From Nitrobacter sp. Nb-311A (GTDB taxonomy: Bacteria; Pseudomonadota; Alphaproteobacteria; Rhizobiales; Xanthobacteraceae), in the NCBI RefSeq assembly GCF_000152905.1, contig NZ_CH672421.1:73252-137251 (forward strand): 64,000 nt of DNA. Direction: 5' to 3'. The stretch's first letter is position 1, and the number at the start of each line of letters is the position of its first letter. Positions 36,040-45,102 of the stretch are shown in pieces. The notes below the pieces were generated by a model. It was not told the origin of the DNA and made no database searches. It was given only the letters and a program-made list of their open reading frames with translations. A program made the translations under genes and the position numbers.

Positions 36040-36471
36040 GCGCGGCCGTAATCTGCGTATCCCGAATGCGACTATGTCAGACGTGATGGGCTCCGGCAGC
36101 CGGGCCGGCGCGTCTTGAATCAATGTCTAACAGTGGCAATCGAGTGCGGCAACCGCAGCAATTCAGGGAGCCGGCGGTTGTGCATTTCGCCGGCATTCGT
36201 CCGCTCGGCGGAAGCCTTCATCCCGAAGGGCGGCGGTGGGAAAGCCCTGTCCGGACGGCTATTTGGCGGGCAAGGGGGCCGGATGAGCGACAATTGAAGT
36301 TCCAGCCTTCCAGAACCGGCCCCGACAGTTGTCGGCGTTGTCCACAGGTCGGCGGGCCTTGTTAAGGTAAACAAGGGGTTTCCGTTGCGCCACCGCGTTT
36401 ACCCGGCGTTAATCCCTGCCAAGGCGGCACCGGTTCTCGACATCGCGGCCGCGCGAAAGCGGGGATGGCGC
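36040..36471. other. Intergenic region with small inverted repeats
   Basis: About 430 bp between livH (minus) and a membrane-protein gene (plus). No gene is credible here. Two short perfect hairpins are seen: ccgaca/tgtcgg at 36322-36335 and ccttgtt/aacaagg at 36357-36376. They could be regulator sites for either gene. Confidence 0.5.
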
Positions 36472-36999
36472 ATGACCAATTCCTGGCGCATCAGCACCGT
36501 CAACGGCGCATTGCTGGCGCTCTATTTCATTCCGGTCTGGACCTTCGTCGCTTTCAAGATCGTGGCGTCGCCGGTGCATGGACTTTACGATCTGGCCAAT
36601 GTGTCGGTCGCGTTGTTTCTCAGCGACCATTTGCATGTCGCGGCGATGGACCTTGTGCGTCTTGCCTGGCTACTGGCGCTCGGCAAGATGACCGTCGTCA
36701 TGTTCTTCGCGGTGTTCCTGGTGATGACCACGCGCGCCTCGGTCCGGAAGTCAGGCGGTTTCGACGAAGCGCTGGCGCTGGCGCTCGGCATCGGCAGCCT
36801 CATCACCTTCGCCAGCATGGTCATGGCGTCGCAGGTCGGAGAGATGGCCGCGTTGCGCCTGCATGCGACCGAACTGCTGTTGCTGCTTGGCGGTGCGATC
36901 CTGATGGCGACCGAGCCACCGTTCCAGCGTGACCCGCCGCCGGTGCGGCCATGGCCTTCGCAGCCGGACGTCCAGCCTTTCACCAATTCCAGTTCCTGA
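36472..36999 (+). CDS. Hypothetical four-helix membrane protein
   Basis: A 175-aa inner-membrane protein with about four hydrophobic segments: ALLALYFIPVWTFVAFKIV, LAWLLALGKMTVVMFFAVFL, LALALGIGSLITFASMVMAS and TELLLLLGGAILMA. No known family was recognised. ATG 36472 (MTNSWRIS) is used because the reading from 36385 adds 29 residues with no ribosome site. It ends in a short Pro-rich tail. It is convergent with pcaD and divergent from livH. Confidence 0.6.
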   Translation: MTNSWRISTVNGALLALYFIPVWTFVAFKIVASPVHGLYDLANVSVALFLSDHLHVAAMDLVRLAWLLALGKMTVVMFFAVFLVMTTRASVRKSGGFDEALALALGIGSLITFASMVMASQVGEMAALRLHATELLLLLGGAILMATEPPFQRDPPPVRPWPSQPDVQPFTNSSS

Positions 37000-37052
37000 G
37001 TTATCGTGCTGGATTCCTTGACTGCGTGATTTGCCGCGAAAGATTCATTTCC

Positions 37053-37835
37053 CTATCGCTGCATCAGGAAGCCGGCCACCGCCTCTGTGAAAGCATGAGA
37101 TTGTTCGACGTTGGAGATGTGCGCGGCGTCAAGCAGGGTCATGCTGGCGGAGGGAATCTGGCTGCGAATGTATTCACCGGCCGCGACAGGCGTCGACGGG
37201 TCGTGCCGGCCGGCGATGACGAGCGTAGGGCTTTTGATGCGTGGCAAGAGTGCGCGCTGATCCAGCGTACTCAATGCCTGGCAGCAGGCGATGTAGCCTT
37301 CCACAGGAGAAGCGCTGAGCATGGCCTTAATCTTCGCTGTGATCTGGGGTTCGCGTTCTCGAAAGCCAGCGGTCAGCCAGCCGCTGATCACAGTATCGGC
37401 GATCGCGGCGAGGCCGCCGTCCTTCACTGCCTTGATGCGGGCATGCCAATTGGCCGGATCGGGATAGTAGCAATTCGTGTTGGCAAGAATGATGCGGTCA
37501 AAACGCTCTGGCGCATGTGCTCCCAGCCATTGGCCGACCATGCCGCCCATTGACAATCCGCACCAGTGCGTTTTCGCGATATTGAGGTCGTCCAGAATTG
37601 CCAGCACGTCGCGGCCAAAGCGCTCCATCGAATAGGGACCGGGCGGCACACCGGATTTGCCGTGGCCGCGCCGGTCATAGCGGATGATCCGGAACAGCCT
37701 GGACAGCGTCGCCATCTGCGGCTCCCACATCTGCAGCGTGCAGCCGAGCGCGTTCGAGAGCATCAGCGTCGGGCCGCCGTCGCGCCCCTCGACGGAAACA
37801 TTCAGCAGGCAGCCGTCGGCATCGATTATGGGCAT
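37053..37835 (-). CDS. pcaD: 3-oxoadipate enol-lactonase
   Basis: Alpha/beta hydrolase of 260 aa, likely opening 3-oxoadipate enol-lactone in the protocatechuate branch of the beta-ketoadipate pathway. Visible marks: RYDRRGHGKSGVPPGPYSME, nucleophile elbow GLSMGGMVGQWLG (Ser95), Asp near 211 in AGRHDPSTPV, and His near 239 in AAHISNVEQ. YDRRGHG and CGLSMGG are typical of PcaD. No other pca genes are adjacent, so the assignment rests on the protein alone. Confidence 0.85.
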   Translation of the reverse strand: MPIIDADGCLLNVSVEGRDGGPTLMLSNALGCTLQMWEPQMATLSRLFRIIRYDRRGHGKSGVPPGPYSMERFGRDVLAILDDLNIAKTHWCGLSMGGMVGQWLGAHAPERFDRIILANTNCYYPDPANWHARIKAVKDGGLAAIADTVISGWLTAGFREREPQITAKIKAMLSASPVEGYIACCQALSTLDQRALLPRIKSPTLVIAGRHDPSTPVAAGEYIRSQIPSASMTLLDAAHISNVEQSHAFTEAVAGFLMQR

Positions 37836-37973
37836 TGTCGTTTTCTCCTGCCGGCCTCAAGAGTTCGAGTCGGGAGCGATTCCACCGCCGTCTCTTTCTT
37901 TTGCGGCCGTCGTCGTCTACGTCAAGGGTAAGCGCCGTCAAACAGTATGGCCGCCGATCGAGAAGGCAAGCTC

Positions 37974-38420
37974 ATGGCGATGACAGTGAACGGCGAAATC
38001 GGGCTCGCGGCCTCTCGCGATCTTGTCTGGGCCAGACTCAACGATCCCGAAGTCTTGAAAAGCTGCATTCCCGGTTGCGAGGAATTCACCAGGACCGACG
38101 AGAATCAGTTCCGTGCTGTCGCCAGGCTGAAAATCGGTCCGGTTTCCGCCCGCTTCAAGGTCAGGGTGACGCTCAGCGATATCGATCCGCCGAACGGATA
38201 CAGGATTGCAGCCGAGGGGGAAGGCGGCGTGGCCGGGTTTGCAAAGGGTGAAGCAACCGTGATGCTGGTCGACCATCATGGCGGCACTCTTCTGAAGTAC
38301 GAAGCCGCGGCGCGGATTGGCGGCAAGCTGGCGCAATTGGGTCAAAGGCTGATCAGCGGTACGGCCAAGAAGCTGGCCGATGAATTCTTTGCGAATTTCG
38401 CCAAAGCCGTTCAGGGATAA
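37974..38420 (+). CDS. coxG: CoxG/SRPBCC-family carbon monoxide dehydrogenase accessory protein
   Basis: A 148-aa START/SRPBCC fold protein. MAMTVNGEIGLAASRDLVWARLNDPEVLKSCIPGC is the CoxG opening, with CIPGCEEF and GGVAGFAKGEATVML later, ending near the family's C-terminal helix. CoxG helps recruit CO dehydrogenase to the membrane in some bacteria. Start ATG 37974 or 37980; an in-frame ATG at 37947 adds unlike residues. It is the first gene of the cox-type cluster and is divergent from pcaD. Confidence 0.88.
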   Translation: MAMTVNGEIGLAASRDLVWARLNDPEVLKSCIPGCEEFTRTDENQFRAVARLKIGPVSARFKVRVTLSDIDPPNGYRIAAEGEGGVAGFAKGEATVMLVDHHGGTLLKYEAAARIGGKLAQLGQRLISGTAKKLADEFFANFAKAVQG

Positions 38421-38533
38421 ACTAAAATCACTTCGTCGCGGCCGGGCGTCGCCCCGTTGAACCCATTATCGGGATGGCTCATATCGTGTATTATAGAAAT
38501 GATGATTTCGACGTGCGACGGTAGAGAGCGCCA

Positions 38534-39019
38534 ATGGCCAAGATTTCGCTGATCGTGAACGGCAAGCCGACCACCGCCGACATCGACCCCCGCACGTTGC
38601 TGGTGAATTTCCTGCGCGAGAACCTCCGTCTCACCGGCACGCATATTGGATGTGACACCTCGCAGTGCGGCGCCTGCATCGTGCATCTCGATGGGAAGGC
38701 GGTGAAGTCCTGCACCATGCTGGCGGTGATGGCCGACGGGCACGAGATCGAGACCATCGAAGGTCTCGCAGCCGACGGCGCTCCGCTGCATCCGATGCAG
38801 GAGGCGTTTCGCGAGCACCACGGTCTGCAATGCGGCTTCTGCACGCCGGGCATGATCATGACCGCGATCGATATGGTTCGCCGCAAGGGCTACGATCTCG
38901 ACGAGTGTACCATTCGCGAGGAACTGGAGGGCAATCTCTGCCGTTGCACCGGCTATCAGAATATCGTCGCATCGATTGCGGCCGGTGCGACGGCGATGGC
39001 CAAATCTCGTATCGCATGA
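38534..39019 (+). CDS. coxS: (2Fe-2S) small subunit of CO-dehydrogenase/xanthine-dehydrogenase family
   Basis: Iron-sulfur subunit of 161 aa of a molybdenum hydroxylase. The N-terminal plant-type [2Fe-2S] Cys are C40, C45, C48 and C60 ([12 protein letters not shown]), and the second cluster uses C100, C103 (CGFCTPGM), C136 and C138 (LCRCTG). In CoxSML-type enzymes it passes electrons from the Mo subunit to the FAD subunit. It is 113 bp after coxG and 45 bp before coxM; the large subunit gene that usually lies close is missing. Confidence 0.9.
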   Translation: MAKISLIVNGKPTTADIDPRTLLVNFLRENLRLTGTHIGCDTSQCGACIVHLDGKAVKSCTMLAVMADGHEIETIEGLAADGAPLHPMQEAFREHHGLQCGFCTPGMIMTAIDMVRRKGYDLDECTIREELEGNLCRCTGYQNIVASIAAGATAMAKSRIA

Positions 39020-39064
39020 GTTCCGAGTTGCAACTCCGTGAGACGACATTAAAGAACCGGAGCC

Positions 39065-39871
39065 ATGTACGAATTCAAGTATCATCGGCCGGAGACCTTG
39101 CAACAGGCCGTCGATCTGCTGGTCGCAAACGAGGACGCCATGCTGATCGCGGGCGGCCACACGCTGGTGCCGGTCATGAAGCAGCGGCTCGCGAGCCCCG
39201 CGCATCTGATTGATCTTTCACATATCGAAGGGCTGGATAGCATCGAGATGAGGGACGGCTTGCTGGCGATAGGTGCAACCGCGAAGCACGCCGATGTCGC
39301 GGGCTCGCCGATCGTATGTGAGGCCATCCCGGCGCTCGCCGAACTCGCGGGGATGATCGGCGATCCCGCTGTGCGCCACAAGGGGACTATCGGAGGTTCG
39401 CTGGCCAACAACGATCCAACCGCCGATTATCCGGCGGCCTGTTTGGCGCTTGACGCCACCATCGTCACCAATAAGCGCCGTCTGGAATCAGATGGGTATT
39501 TCCAGGGAATGTTCTCCACCGCGCTGGAGGCGGACGAAATCATCACTCAGGTGATGTTTCCCCTGCCGAAAAAGGCAGCCTATCAGAAATTTCGCAATCA
39601 GGCTTCCCGCTACGCGCTGGTGGGCGTGTTCGTTGCCGGACTGGCGTCGGATGTGCGTGTCGCCGTTACAGGCGCCGGGGCCGATGGCGTGTTCCGCCTG
39701 ACGACGTTCGAGGAGGCTCTGAAAAAAAGCTTTACGTCGAAGTCGCTTGAGGGGTTGAGCGTTCTCTCCGATGGACTCAACAGCGACCTGCACGGCAGCG
39801 CGGAACATCGCGCGCATCTGATCGGGGTGCTTGCGCGGCGCGCAGTTGATTCGGCGAACGGTAAAACATGA
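39065..39871 (+). CDS. coxM: FAD-binding middle subunit of CO-dehydrogenase/xanthine-dehydrogenase family
   Basis: Flavin subunit of 268 aa. FAD-binding motifs AGGHTLVPVMKQRLASP and TIGGSLANNDPTADYPAA are typical of the CoxM/FAD_binding_5 family; the C-terminal CO_deh_flav_C region follows. It follows coxS by 45 bp and is 1 bp from coxD. The type II order would be S-L-M; here L is absent. Confidence 0.9.
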   Translation: MYEFKYHRPETLQQAVDLLVANEDAMLIAGGHTLVPVMKQRLASPAHLIDLSHIEGLDSIEMRDGLLAIGATAKHADVAGSPIVCEAIPALAELAGMIGDPAVRHKGTIGGSLANNDPTADYPAACLALDATIVTNKRRLESDGYFQGMFSTALEADEIITQVMFPLPKKAAYQKFRNQASRYALVGVFVAGLASDVRVAVTGAGADGVFRLTTFEEALKKSFTSKSLEGLSVLSDGLNSDLHGSAEHRAHLIGVLARRAVDSANGKT

Positions 39872-39872
39872 C

Positions 39873-40817
39873 ATGCGCGATGCTCGCCGCGCCCGGCCGG
39901 ATCTCATGACAGCGGTCGCGGCGCTGCCATCGTCCGTCGATGCGACGCTCGACCTGCTGGCGAAGCACGGCTATTTTGGCGAGCGTTCGCTGGCGACTGT
40001 CGTGTTTCTTTCGCTGCGTATGGCGCGGCCGCTGTTTGTTGAAGGCGAGGCGGGCGTCGGCAAGACCGAGATCGCGAAGGTACTGTCGGCTGCACTGGGC
40101 CGCAGGTTGATCCGGCTGCAATGTTACGAAGGATTGGATGTCGCCTCCGCCGTCTATGAGTGGAACAGCCATGCTCAGATGATTGCAATCCGGCTGGCAG
40201 AAGCGGCAGGCGATACCGATCGCGAGCAGTTGTCCAGCGACATCTTCGCCGAGAGATATTTGATCAAGCGGCCGCTGCTCCAGGCCCTGGAGCCGGATGT
40301 CCGCGGCCCGCCGGTGCTCCTGATCGACGAACTCGATCGCGCGGATGAGGCTTTCGAGGCCTTTCTTCTGGAAATTCTCAGTGACTTCCAGGTGACGATC
40401 CCCGAAACCGGCACCGTCACGGCGGCGGCGCCGCCGATCGTCATCGTGACGTCGAACAGGACGCGTGAAATTCATGATGCCTTGAAGCGCCGCTGTCTCT
40501 ATCACTGGGTGGATTACCCTTCCGCCGAGCGCGAACTTGCGATCGTCAGGTCACGGGTGCCCGGCATCTCCGCGGCGTTGTCGCAGCAGGTGGTGGGCTT
40601 TGTGCAGGCGCTGCGCAATCGCGATTTCTACAAGAACCCGGGCATCGCCGAGACCATCGACTGGGCGACGGCGCTGACCGAACTCGATACCCGTTTGCTG
40701 ACGCCGCAGATCGTCGGCGATACCATCGGCGCGCTCCTGAAATACCAGGATGATATCGGCCGGATGCAGGGCGACGCCATGCAAACCCTGCTGAAAGAAG
40801 CCGCCACCGATCCATAA
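39873..40817 (+). CDS. coxD: CoxD-type MoxR AAA+ ATPase
   Basis: AAA+ chaperone ATPase of 314 aa that helps build the MoCu active site of CO dehydrogenase (copper and sulfur insertion) in studied systems. Walker A VEGEAGVGKTEIAK, Walker B in VLLIDELDRADE and sensor region IVIVTSNRTREIHDAL are seen; MoxR-type. Start is ATG 39873, 1 bp past coxM, or ATG 39906. Together with CoxE it forms a maturation pair. In this cluster the substrate CoxL is missing. Confidence 0.9.
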   Translation: MRDARRARPDLMTAVAALPSSVDATLDLLAKHGYFGERSLATVVFLSLRMARPLFVEGEAGVGKTEIAKVLSAALGRRLIRLQCYEGLDVASAVYEWNSHAQMIAIRLAEAAGDTDREQLSSDIFAERYLIKRPLLQALEPDVRGPPVLLIDELDRADEAFEAFLLEILSDFQVTIPETGTVTAAAPPIVIVTSNRTREIHDALKRRCLYHWVDYPSAERELAIVRSRVPGISAALSQQVVGFVQALRNRDFYKNPGIAETIDWATALTELDTRLLTPQIVGDTIGALLKYQDDIGRMQGDAMQTLLKEAATDP

Positions 40818-40829
40818 GGCGGGATTCGC

Positions 40830-42068
40830 ATGGCCATCAACCATCTCGATTCGCCAATCGGCCGTATTGCGGACAACGTCGTCGGCTTCGCCCGTGTGCT
40901 GCGCGCCTGCGGTCTTCCCGTGGGTCCCGGCGCGGTCATCGACGCGCTGAACGCTTTGCGCCTGATCGACATCGGCCATCGCGCGGACGTCTTCAGCACG
41001 CTTCAGGCGGTTTTTGTCACTCGCCACGACCATGCGCTGATATTCGCTCAAGCTTTTAATGTTTTCTTCTGCATCACGGAAGACACGGAAGAAAGGAAAA
41101 ACATGCTGGATCCGCTCCCGCCGCCGGACCCGGCCAGGAAACCGCCGCCGTCTGCGTCCCGGCGCGTTCTCGAGGCATTGTCGCAACCCGCGATCACGAG
41201 CGAGCGCGAAGCGCCGCGGGAACAGGAGAGTCGGCCTTCCGTCTCCGACCTAGAGGTGCTGCAAAAGAAAGATTTCGCGCAGATGAGCGCGGCCGAGATG
41301 TGCGAAGTGGCGCGGCTGATCGCGAGGATGAAGCTGCCGCAAGCCAGGCTGCGCTCACGACGCGCCCGGCCCGATTCGCGCGGGTTGCGGCTGGATTTGC
41401 GCCGCACGCTGCGCGGCGGCCTGCGCACCGGGGGGCACATCGTCGATATTCATCGTCTTGGCAGGATCGGAAGGTCGGCTCCGATCGTAGCCCTGCTCGA
41501 TATCTCCGGTTCGATGACCGAATATACGCGAGTATTTTTGCATTTCCTCCATGCCATCACAAATGGGCACAGACGCATTTCGGCCTTTCTGTTCGGAACG
41601 CGGTTGACCAATGTCACGCGCGCTCTGCGGGCGCGCGATCCCGATGAGGCGCTGGCCGCTTGCTCGTCGGTGGTGGAGGATTGGGCGGGGGGAACGCGAA
41701 TTGCGACCTCGCTGCACAATTTCAACAAGCTGTGGGGCCGGCGCGTGCTTGCGCAGGGCGCCATTGTTCTGCTGATTACCGACGGGCTGGAGCGGGAAGC
41801 CGACTCCAAACTGGCGTTCGAGATGGATCGGCTGCACCGATCGTGCCGCCGGTTGATCTGGCTCAACCCGCTATTGCGCTATGACGGCTTTGAACCCAAG
41901 GCGCAAGGAATTAAAATGATGCTGCCGCACGTTGACGACTTTCGCCGGGTGCATAATTTGCTATCTATTGAGGGGCTGGTTGCTGCGCTCTCCGAGACGC
42001 CGAGACCACACGGCCGCGATTCCTCAGCCCGAACCCTGAACGAGTGGCATCATGCTCGATCGCGATGA
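40830..42068 (+). CDS. coxE: CoxE-type VWA-domain protein
   Basis: A 412-aa protein with a von Willebrand A domain. The MIDAS motif DISGSMTEYTR is near residue 224; RLIWLNPLLRYDGF and PHVDDFRRVHN are the C-terminal CoxE marks. It works with the MoxR ATPase CoxD in maturing the Mo-hydroxylase. The central part is long and charged. It is 12 bp after coxD, and its 3' end overlaps the next gene by 17 bp. Confidence 0.9.
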   Translation: MAINHLDSPIGRIADNVVGFARVLRACGLPVGPGAVIDALNALRLIDIGHRADVFSTLQAVFVTRHDHALIFAQAFNVFFCITEDTEERKNMLDPLPPPDPARKPPPSASRRVLEALSQPAITSEREAPREQESRPSVSDLEVLQKKDFAQMSAAEMCEVARLIARMKLPQARLRSRRARPDSRGLRLDLRRTLRGGLRTGGHIVDIHRLGRIGRSAPIVALLDISGSMTEYTRVFLHFLHAITNGHRRISAFLFGTRLTNVTRALRARDPDEALAACSSVVEDWAGGTRIATSLHNFNKLWGRRVLAQGAIVLLITDGLEREADSKLAFEMDRLHRSCRRLIWLNPLLRYDGFEPKAQGIKMMLPHVDDFRRVHNLLSIEGLVAALSETPRPHGRDSSARTLNEWHHARSR

Positions 42069-42375
42069 GGACCTTTTGAAGGCGGCGGAAAACTGGGGGA
42101 AGGCGGGCAAGGGCGTTGCGCTGGCAACGGTCATCGAAACCTGGGGCTCCGCGCCACGTCCGGCAGGGTCGAATCTTGTCGTCAACGGGGACGGCACGTT
42201 TCTGGGCTCGGTCTCGGGCGGCTGCGTCGAAGGCGCCGTGGTGACCGAAGCGCTGGACGTTATCTCCAGTGGGACGCCCAGGATGCTGGAGTTTGGTGTC
42301 GCGGATGAGACGGCGTGGACTGTCGGCCTGTCATGCGGCGGCAGGATCCGCATTTTTGTTGAGAAAGTCGTGTAA
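42052..42375 (+). CDS. XdhC/CoxF N-terminal domain protein
   Basis: A 107-aa protein corresponding to the N-terminal XdhC_CoxI domain: VIETWGSAPRPAGSNLVV, FLGSVSGGCVEGAVV and GLSCGGRIRIFVE. It lacks the Rossmann part. XdhC-type proteins bind molybdenum cofactor and protect or load Mo-hydroxylases. It overlaps coxE by 17 bp and is 155 bp before a second XdhC-like gene, so the two halves may act together. Confidence 0.85.
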   Translation: MLDRDEDLLKAAENWGKAGKGVALATVIETWGSAPRPAGSNLVVNGDGTFLGSVSGGCVEGAVVTEALDVISSGTPRMLEFGVADETAWTVGLSCGGRIRIFVEKVV

Positions 42376-42530
42376 TGCCATTCGGTGTAAATTTCGTTCG
42401 TTATGATGGGAGGCCGGTCCGGAAAGCTTCAATCGAAAGGGCGCCAGTCCTGTAGCGCGAGTATCCTCTGTTTTACGAGTTCGAACGGGGGGCGCTGTTA
42501 TCTTTACGAACTCGATCTTGAGCGTTCGTC

Positions 42531-43223
42531 GTGAAGCTTGCCACACTTTCAGCGATCAATACCGAGCGCGCCGCGCGGAGGCCGGTAATCGTGGTGACCG
42601 ATATCGGCAATGGCGAGCAGCGTCTCGTAATGGCCGCCGATATCGCTGACGATCCGTTGCATAGCGAACTGGAACGACATCTGCGTATGGGCAAGAGTGG
42701 CGCGATTGAAGTCGAGGGGCGGAATCTCTTTCTGAACGTCTATGCGCCGACCGCGAAGCTTGTGATCATCGGTGCGGTTCACATCAGTCAGGCGCTCGCG
42801 CCGTTGGCGCGATCGCTCGGCTATGACGTCACGGTGGTCGATCCCCGTTCGGCATTCGCAAGTCCTGAGCGGTTTCCGGACATCAGGCTGATCGCCGAAT
42901 GGCCGGACGTTGCGCTGCCGCCGCTCAATATCGATCATTATACCGCCTTCGTTGTTGTCGCTCACGATCCGAAGATTGACGATCCTGCGCTATTGCACGC
43001 GCTGGAGCATGACTGCTTCTACATCGGAGCGCTGGGCTCGCGCAAAACCCACGGTCAGCGTACCCTCCGCCTGAAAGCACAAGGAATCTCCTGTGCCGAC
43101 ATCGAACGCATCCACGCACCGATCGGCCTGGAGATTGGTGCGATTTCGCCCTCCGAGATCGCTGTCGCCATCATGGCGGAAATCACGGCGCAGCTACGAC
43201 TGCCGAAAGCGAGCGCGGCATGA
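42531..43223 (+). CDS. XdhC Rossmann-domain protein
   Basis: A 230-aa protein with the XdhC C-terminal Rossmann domain: LVIIGAVHISQALAPLARSLGYDV, DHYTAFVVVAHDPKIDDPAL, FYIGALGSRKTHGQR and HAPIGLEIGAISPSEIAVAI. The first 75 residues (VVTDIGNGEQRLVMA) look like a shortened, atypical N-terminal part. GTG 42531 is the start. It ends in an ATGA overlap with the molybdopterin-binding fusion gene. Role: handling of molybdenum cofactor for the hydroxylase. Confidence 0.85.
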   Translation: MKLATLSAINTERAARRPVIVVTDIGNGEQRLVMAADIADDPLHSELERHLRMGKSGAIEVEGRNLFLNVYAPTAKLVIIGAVHISQALAPLARSLGYDVTVVDPRSAFASPERFPDIRLIAEWPDVALPPLNIDHYTAFVVVAHDPKIDDPALLHALEHDCFYIGALGSRKTHGQRTLRLKAQGISCADIERIHAPIGLEIGAISPSEIAVAIMAEITAQLRLPKASAA

Positions 43224-44824
43224 AATTTGGTCCCGCCACACCGGACGACGCAATTGGCGGCGTCACCGTTCATACCCTGCGGCAGGGTACTTTTGTACTC
43301 AAGAAAGGCACCCTCATCGGGCCGGTGGAGGTTGAGGCGCTCCACAGGGCGGGTGTGAAGGAGGTTGTCGTCGTCCGTCTCGAGGACGGTGATGTGTCTG
43401 AGGACGTGGCGGCGGCGGATGTCGCGAAAGCTGTCGCCGGCGATGGCGTCACGGTAGAGCGGGCGTTTACCGGCCGGGCCAACTTGTTCGCCGCGCGGGC
43501 CGGCGTGCTGGTGATCGATCGCCCGGCAGTCAACCGCATCAACAATATCGATGAAGCCATTACGTTTGCGACGCTCCCGGCCTACAAGCCGGTCGTGCAG
43601 GGAGAGATGATCGCCACGGTCAAGCTGATTCCGTTCGGCGTTGAGGCGAAGCTGCGCGATGCCGCGGTCGCGGCGGCACGGGGTGCCGTGTTGCAGGTTG
43701 CGCCTTATCGTATCAAGCGGGTTGGTGTCGTCTCGACCATGCTCCCCGGCCTTGCGCCGAAGGTGGTCGACAAGACCTTGCGCGTGACGGCCGAACGTCT
43801 TGCACCCGCGGGCGCGAGCATCATCGCCGAGCGTCGCGTGCCGCATGACGAGTCCGTGCTATCGGACGCGATTAAGGAAATGCTCGATAGCGGCGCCGAA
43901 TTAGTCATTGTGTTCGGTGCATCGGCGATCGCCGACCGTCGCGATGTCATTCCTGCCGCTCTCGTCGGTGCCGGCGGCGTGGTTCAGCATTTCGGCATGC
44001 CGGTCGATCCCGGTAATCTGCTTCTGATCGGGAAAGCGCGCGGCGTCCCGGTGTTGGGTGCGCCTGGTTGCGCACGGTCGCCCGTCGAGAATGGGTTCGA
44101 TTGGGTGCTGATGCGACTGCTCGCCGGTTTAAACGTTGCGAGACGCGATCTGACCGGCATGGGGGTGGGCGGCCTCCTGATGGAAATCGTGACGCGGCCA
44201 CAACCGCGTATTTCGCCTGCAAGCGACAACAACTGCAATATCGCGGCGGTGATTCTCGCCGCAGGACGTTCAACCCGTATGGGCGGTCCCAACAAGCTAT
44301 TGGCGGAGCTTGCCGGCAAGCCGCTGGTGCGAATCGTGACCGAGCAGGTGCTCGCCTCAAAAGCAGCGAGCGTGACCGTCGTTACCGGTCATCAAGCAGC
44401 CGAGGTCGAGCGCGCGCTGCGAGGACTCAACGTCACGTTTGTATACAATCCGGATTTTCCCACGGGGCTCGCCAGTTCTATCAAGGTTGGCATCGGCGCA
44501 ATTCCGAAAGAGGCGGGAGGCGCCTTGATTTGCCTTGGCGACATGCCGTTGATCGATGCGCATCTCGTTGACCGGCTCATCGCGGCTTTTGCGCCAGATC
44601 GCGGCATGTTGATCGCAGTCCCCGTCAGTGGCGGCAGGCAGGGGAATCCGGTGTTGTGGTCTCGGCGTTTCTTCGGGGAACTGATGGCACTCGAAGGCGA
44701 TGTCGGTGCGCGCCATTTGCTCGCGGGTCATGCCGAGGTGGTGGCGGAAGTTTCGGTCGATGCTCACGGCGCTTTTTTTGACGTCGATACGCCCCAAGCC
44801 TTGGCGGAGGTTCAACGCGGTTGA
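43220..44824 (+). CDS. Molybdopterin-binding and MobA-like nucleotidyltransferase fusion
   Basis: A 534-aa two-domain protein. Residues about 1-335 form a MoeA/MoCF-like part (GVVSTMLPGLAPKVVDKT, VIVFGASAIADRRDVIP, GVVQHFGMPVDPGNLLLIG, GVPVLGAPGCARSP). Residues about 345-530 form a MobA/MocA-like NTP transferase (AAVILAAGRSTRMGGPNKLL, LICLGDMPLID, GRQGNPVLWSRRFF). Together they suggest cytidylation or guanylation of molybdenum cofactor for the Cox-type enzyme. It overlaps the XdhC gene by 4 bp and ends the cluster. Confidence 0.9.
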   Translation: MKFGPATPDDAIGGVTVHTLRQGTFVLKKGTLIGPVEVEALHRAGVKEVVVVRLEDGDVSEDVAAADVAKAVAGDGVTVERAFTGRANLFAARAGVLVIDRPAVNRINNIDEAITFATLPAYKPVVQGEMIATVKLIPFGVEAKLRDAAVAAARGAVLQVAPYRIKRVGVVSTMLPGLAPKVVDKTLRVTAERLAPAGASIIAERRVPHDESVLSDAIKEMLDSGAELVIVFGASAIADRRDVIPAALVGAGGVVQHFGMPVDPGNLLLIGKARGVPVLGAPGCARSPVENGFDWVLMRLLAGLNVARRDLTGMGVGGLLMEIVTRPQPRISPASDNNCNIAAVILAAGRSTRMGGPNKLLAELAGKPLVRIVTEQVLASKAASVTVVTGHQAAEVERALRGLNVTFVYNPDFPTGLASSIKVGIGAIPKEAGGALICLGDMPLIDAHLVDRLIAAFAPDRGMLIAVPVSGGRQGNPVLWSRRFFGELMALEGDVGARHLLAGHAEVVAEVSVDAHGAFFDVDTPQALAEVQRG

Positions 44825-45067
44825 CACCAGGCCGATGGACCAACGCGCTGCCCGGACCTCGGGAGGCAACTGTCGGGCGACGTTAGGCCCCGTGGCCTCC
44901 CTCCAGAGAGTTGTTCAGGACGTAGACTGCTGCGACACGGGCGGTCCGGCGGTCGGATCGCGACATATCGCCAAAACCCGCCACTCCCGGCTTCGAAAAT
45001 TTACCCGATAGCTCAGAAGGATAGGTTTGGATCACGGCGGATTGACCGCTCGCACAAATTTTAATCT

Positions 45068-45097
45068 TTATTATGACTGACCGGTCAGTCATAATAA
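45068..45097. promoter_or_regulatory. 30-bp perfect palindrome, TetR operator
   Basis: Positions 45068-45097 read identically on both strands, centred between 45082 and 45083, with the core tgaccggtca. It lies 5 bp upstream of the TetR start codon (45103), so the repressor very probably blocks its own promoter and the efflux operon. Confidence 0.85.
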
Positions 45098-45102
45098 GTC
45101 CA

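Noticed and set aside
36115..36384. Three short ORFs between livH and the membrane-protein gene
   Set aside because: No motif, and none carries a ribosome site; treated as intergenic.
42376..42530. Inverted cgagttcg/cgaactcg in the XdhC gap as a riboswitch
   Set aside because: Too short and no other molybdenum-cofactor riboswitch elements are visible.
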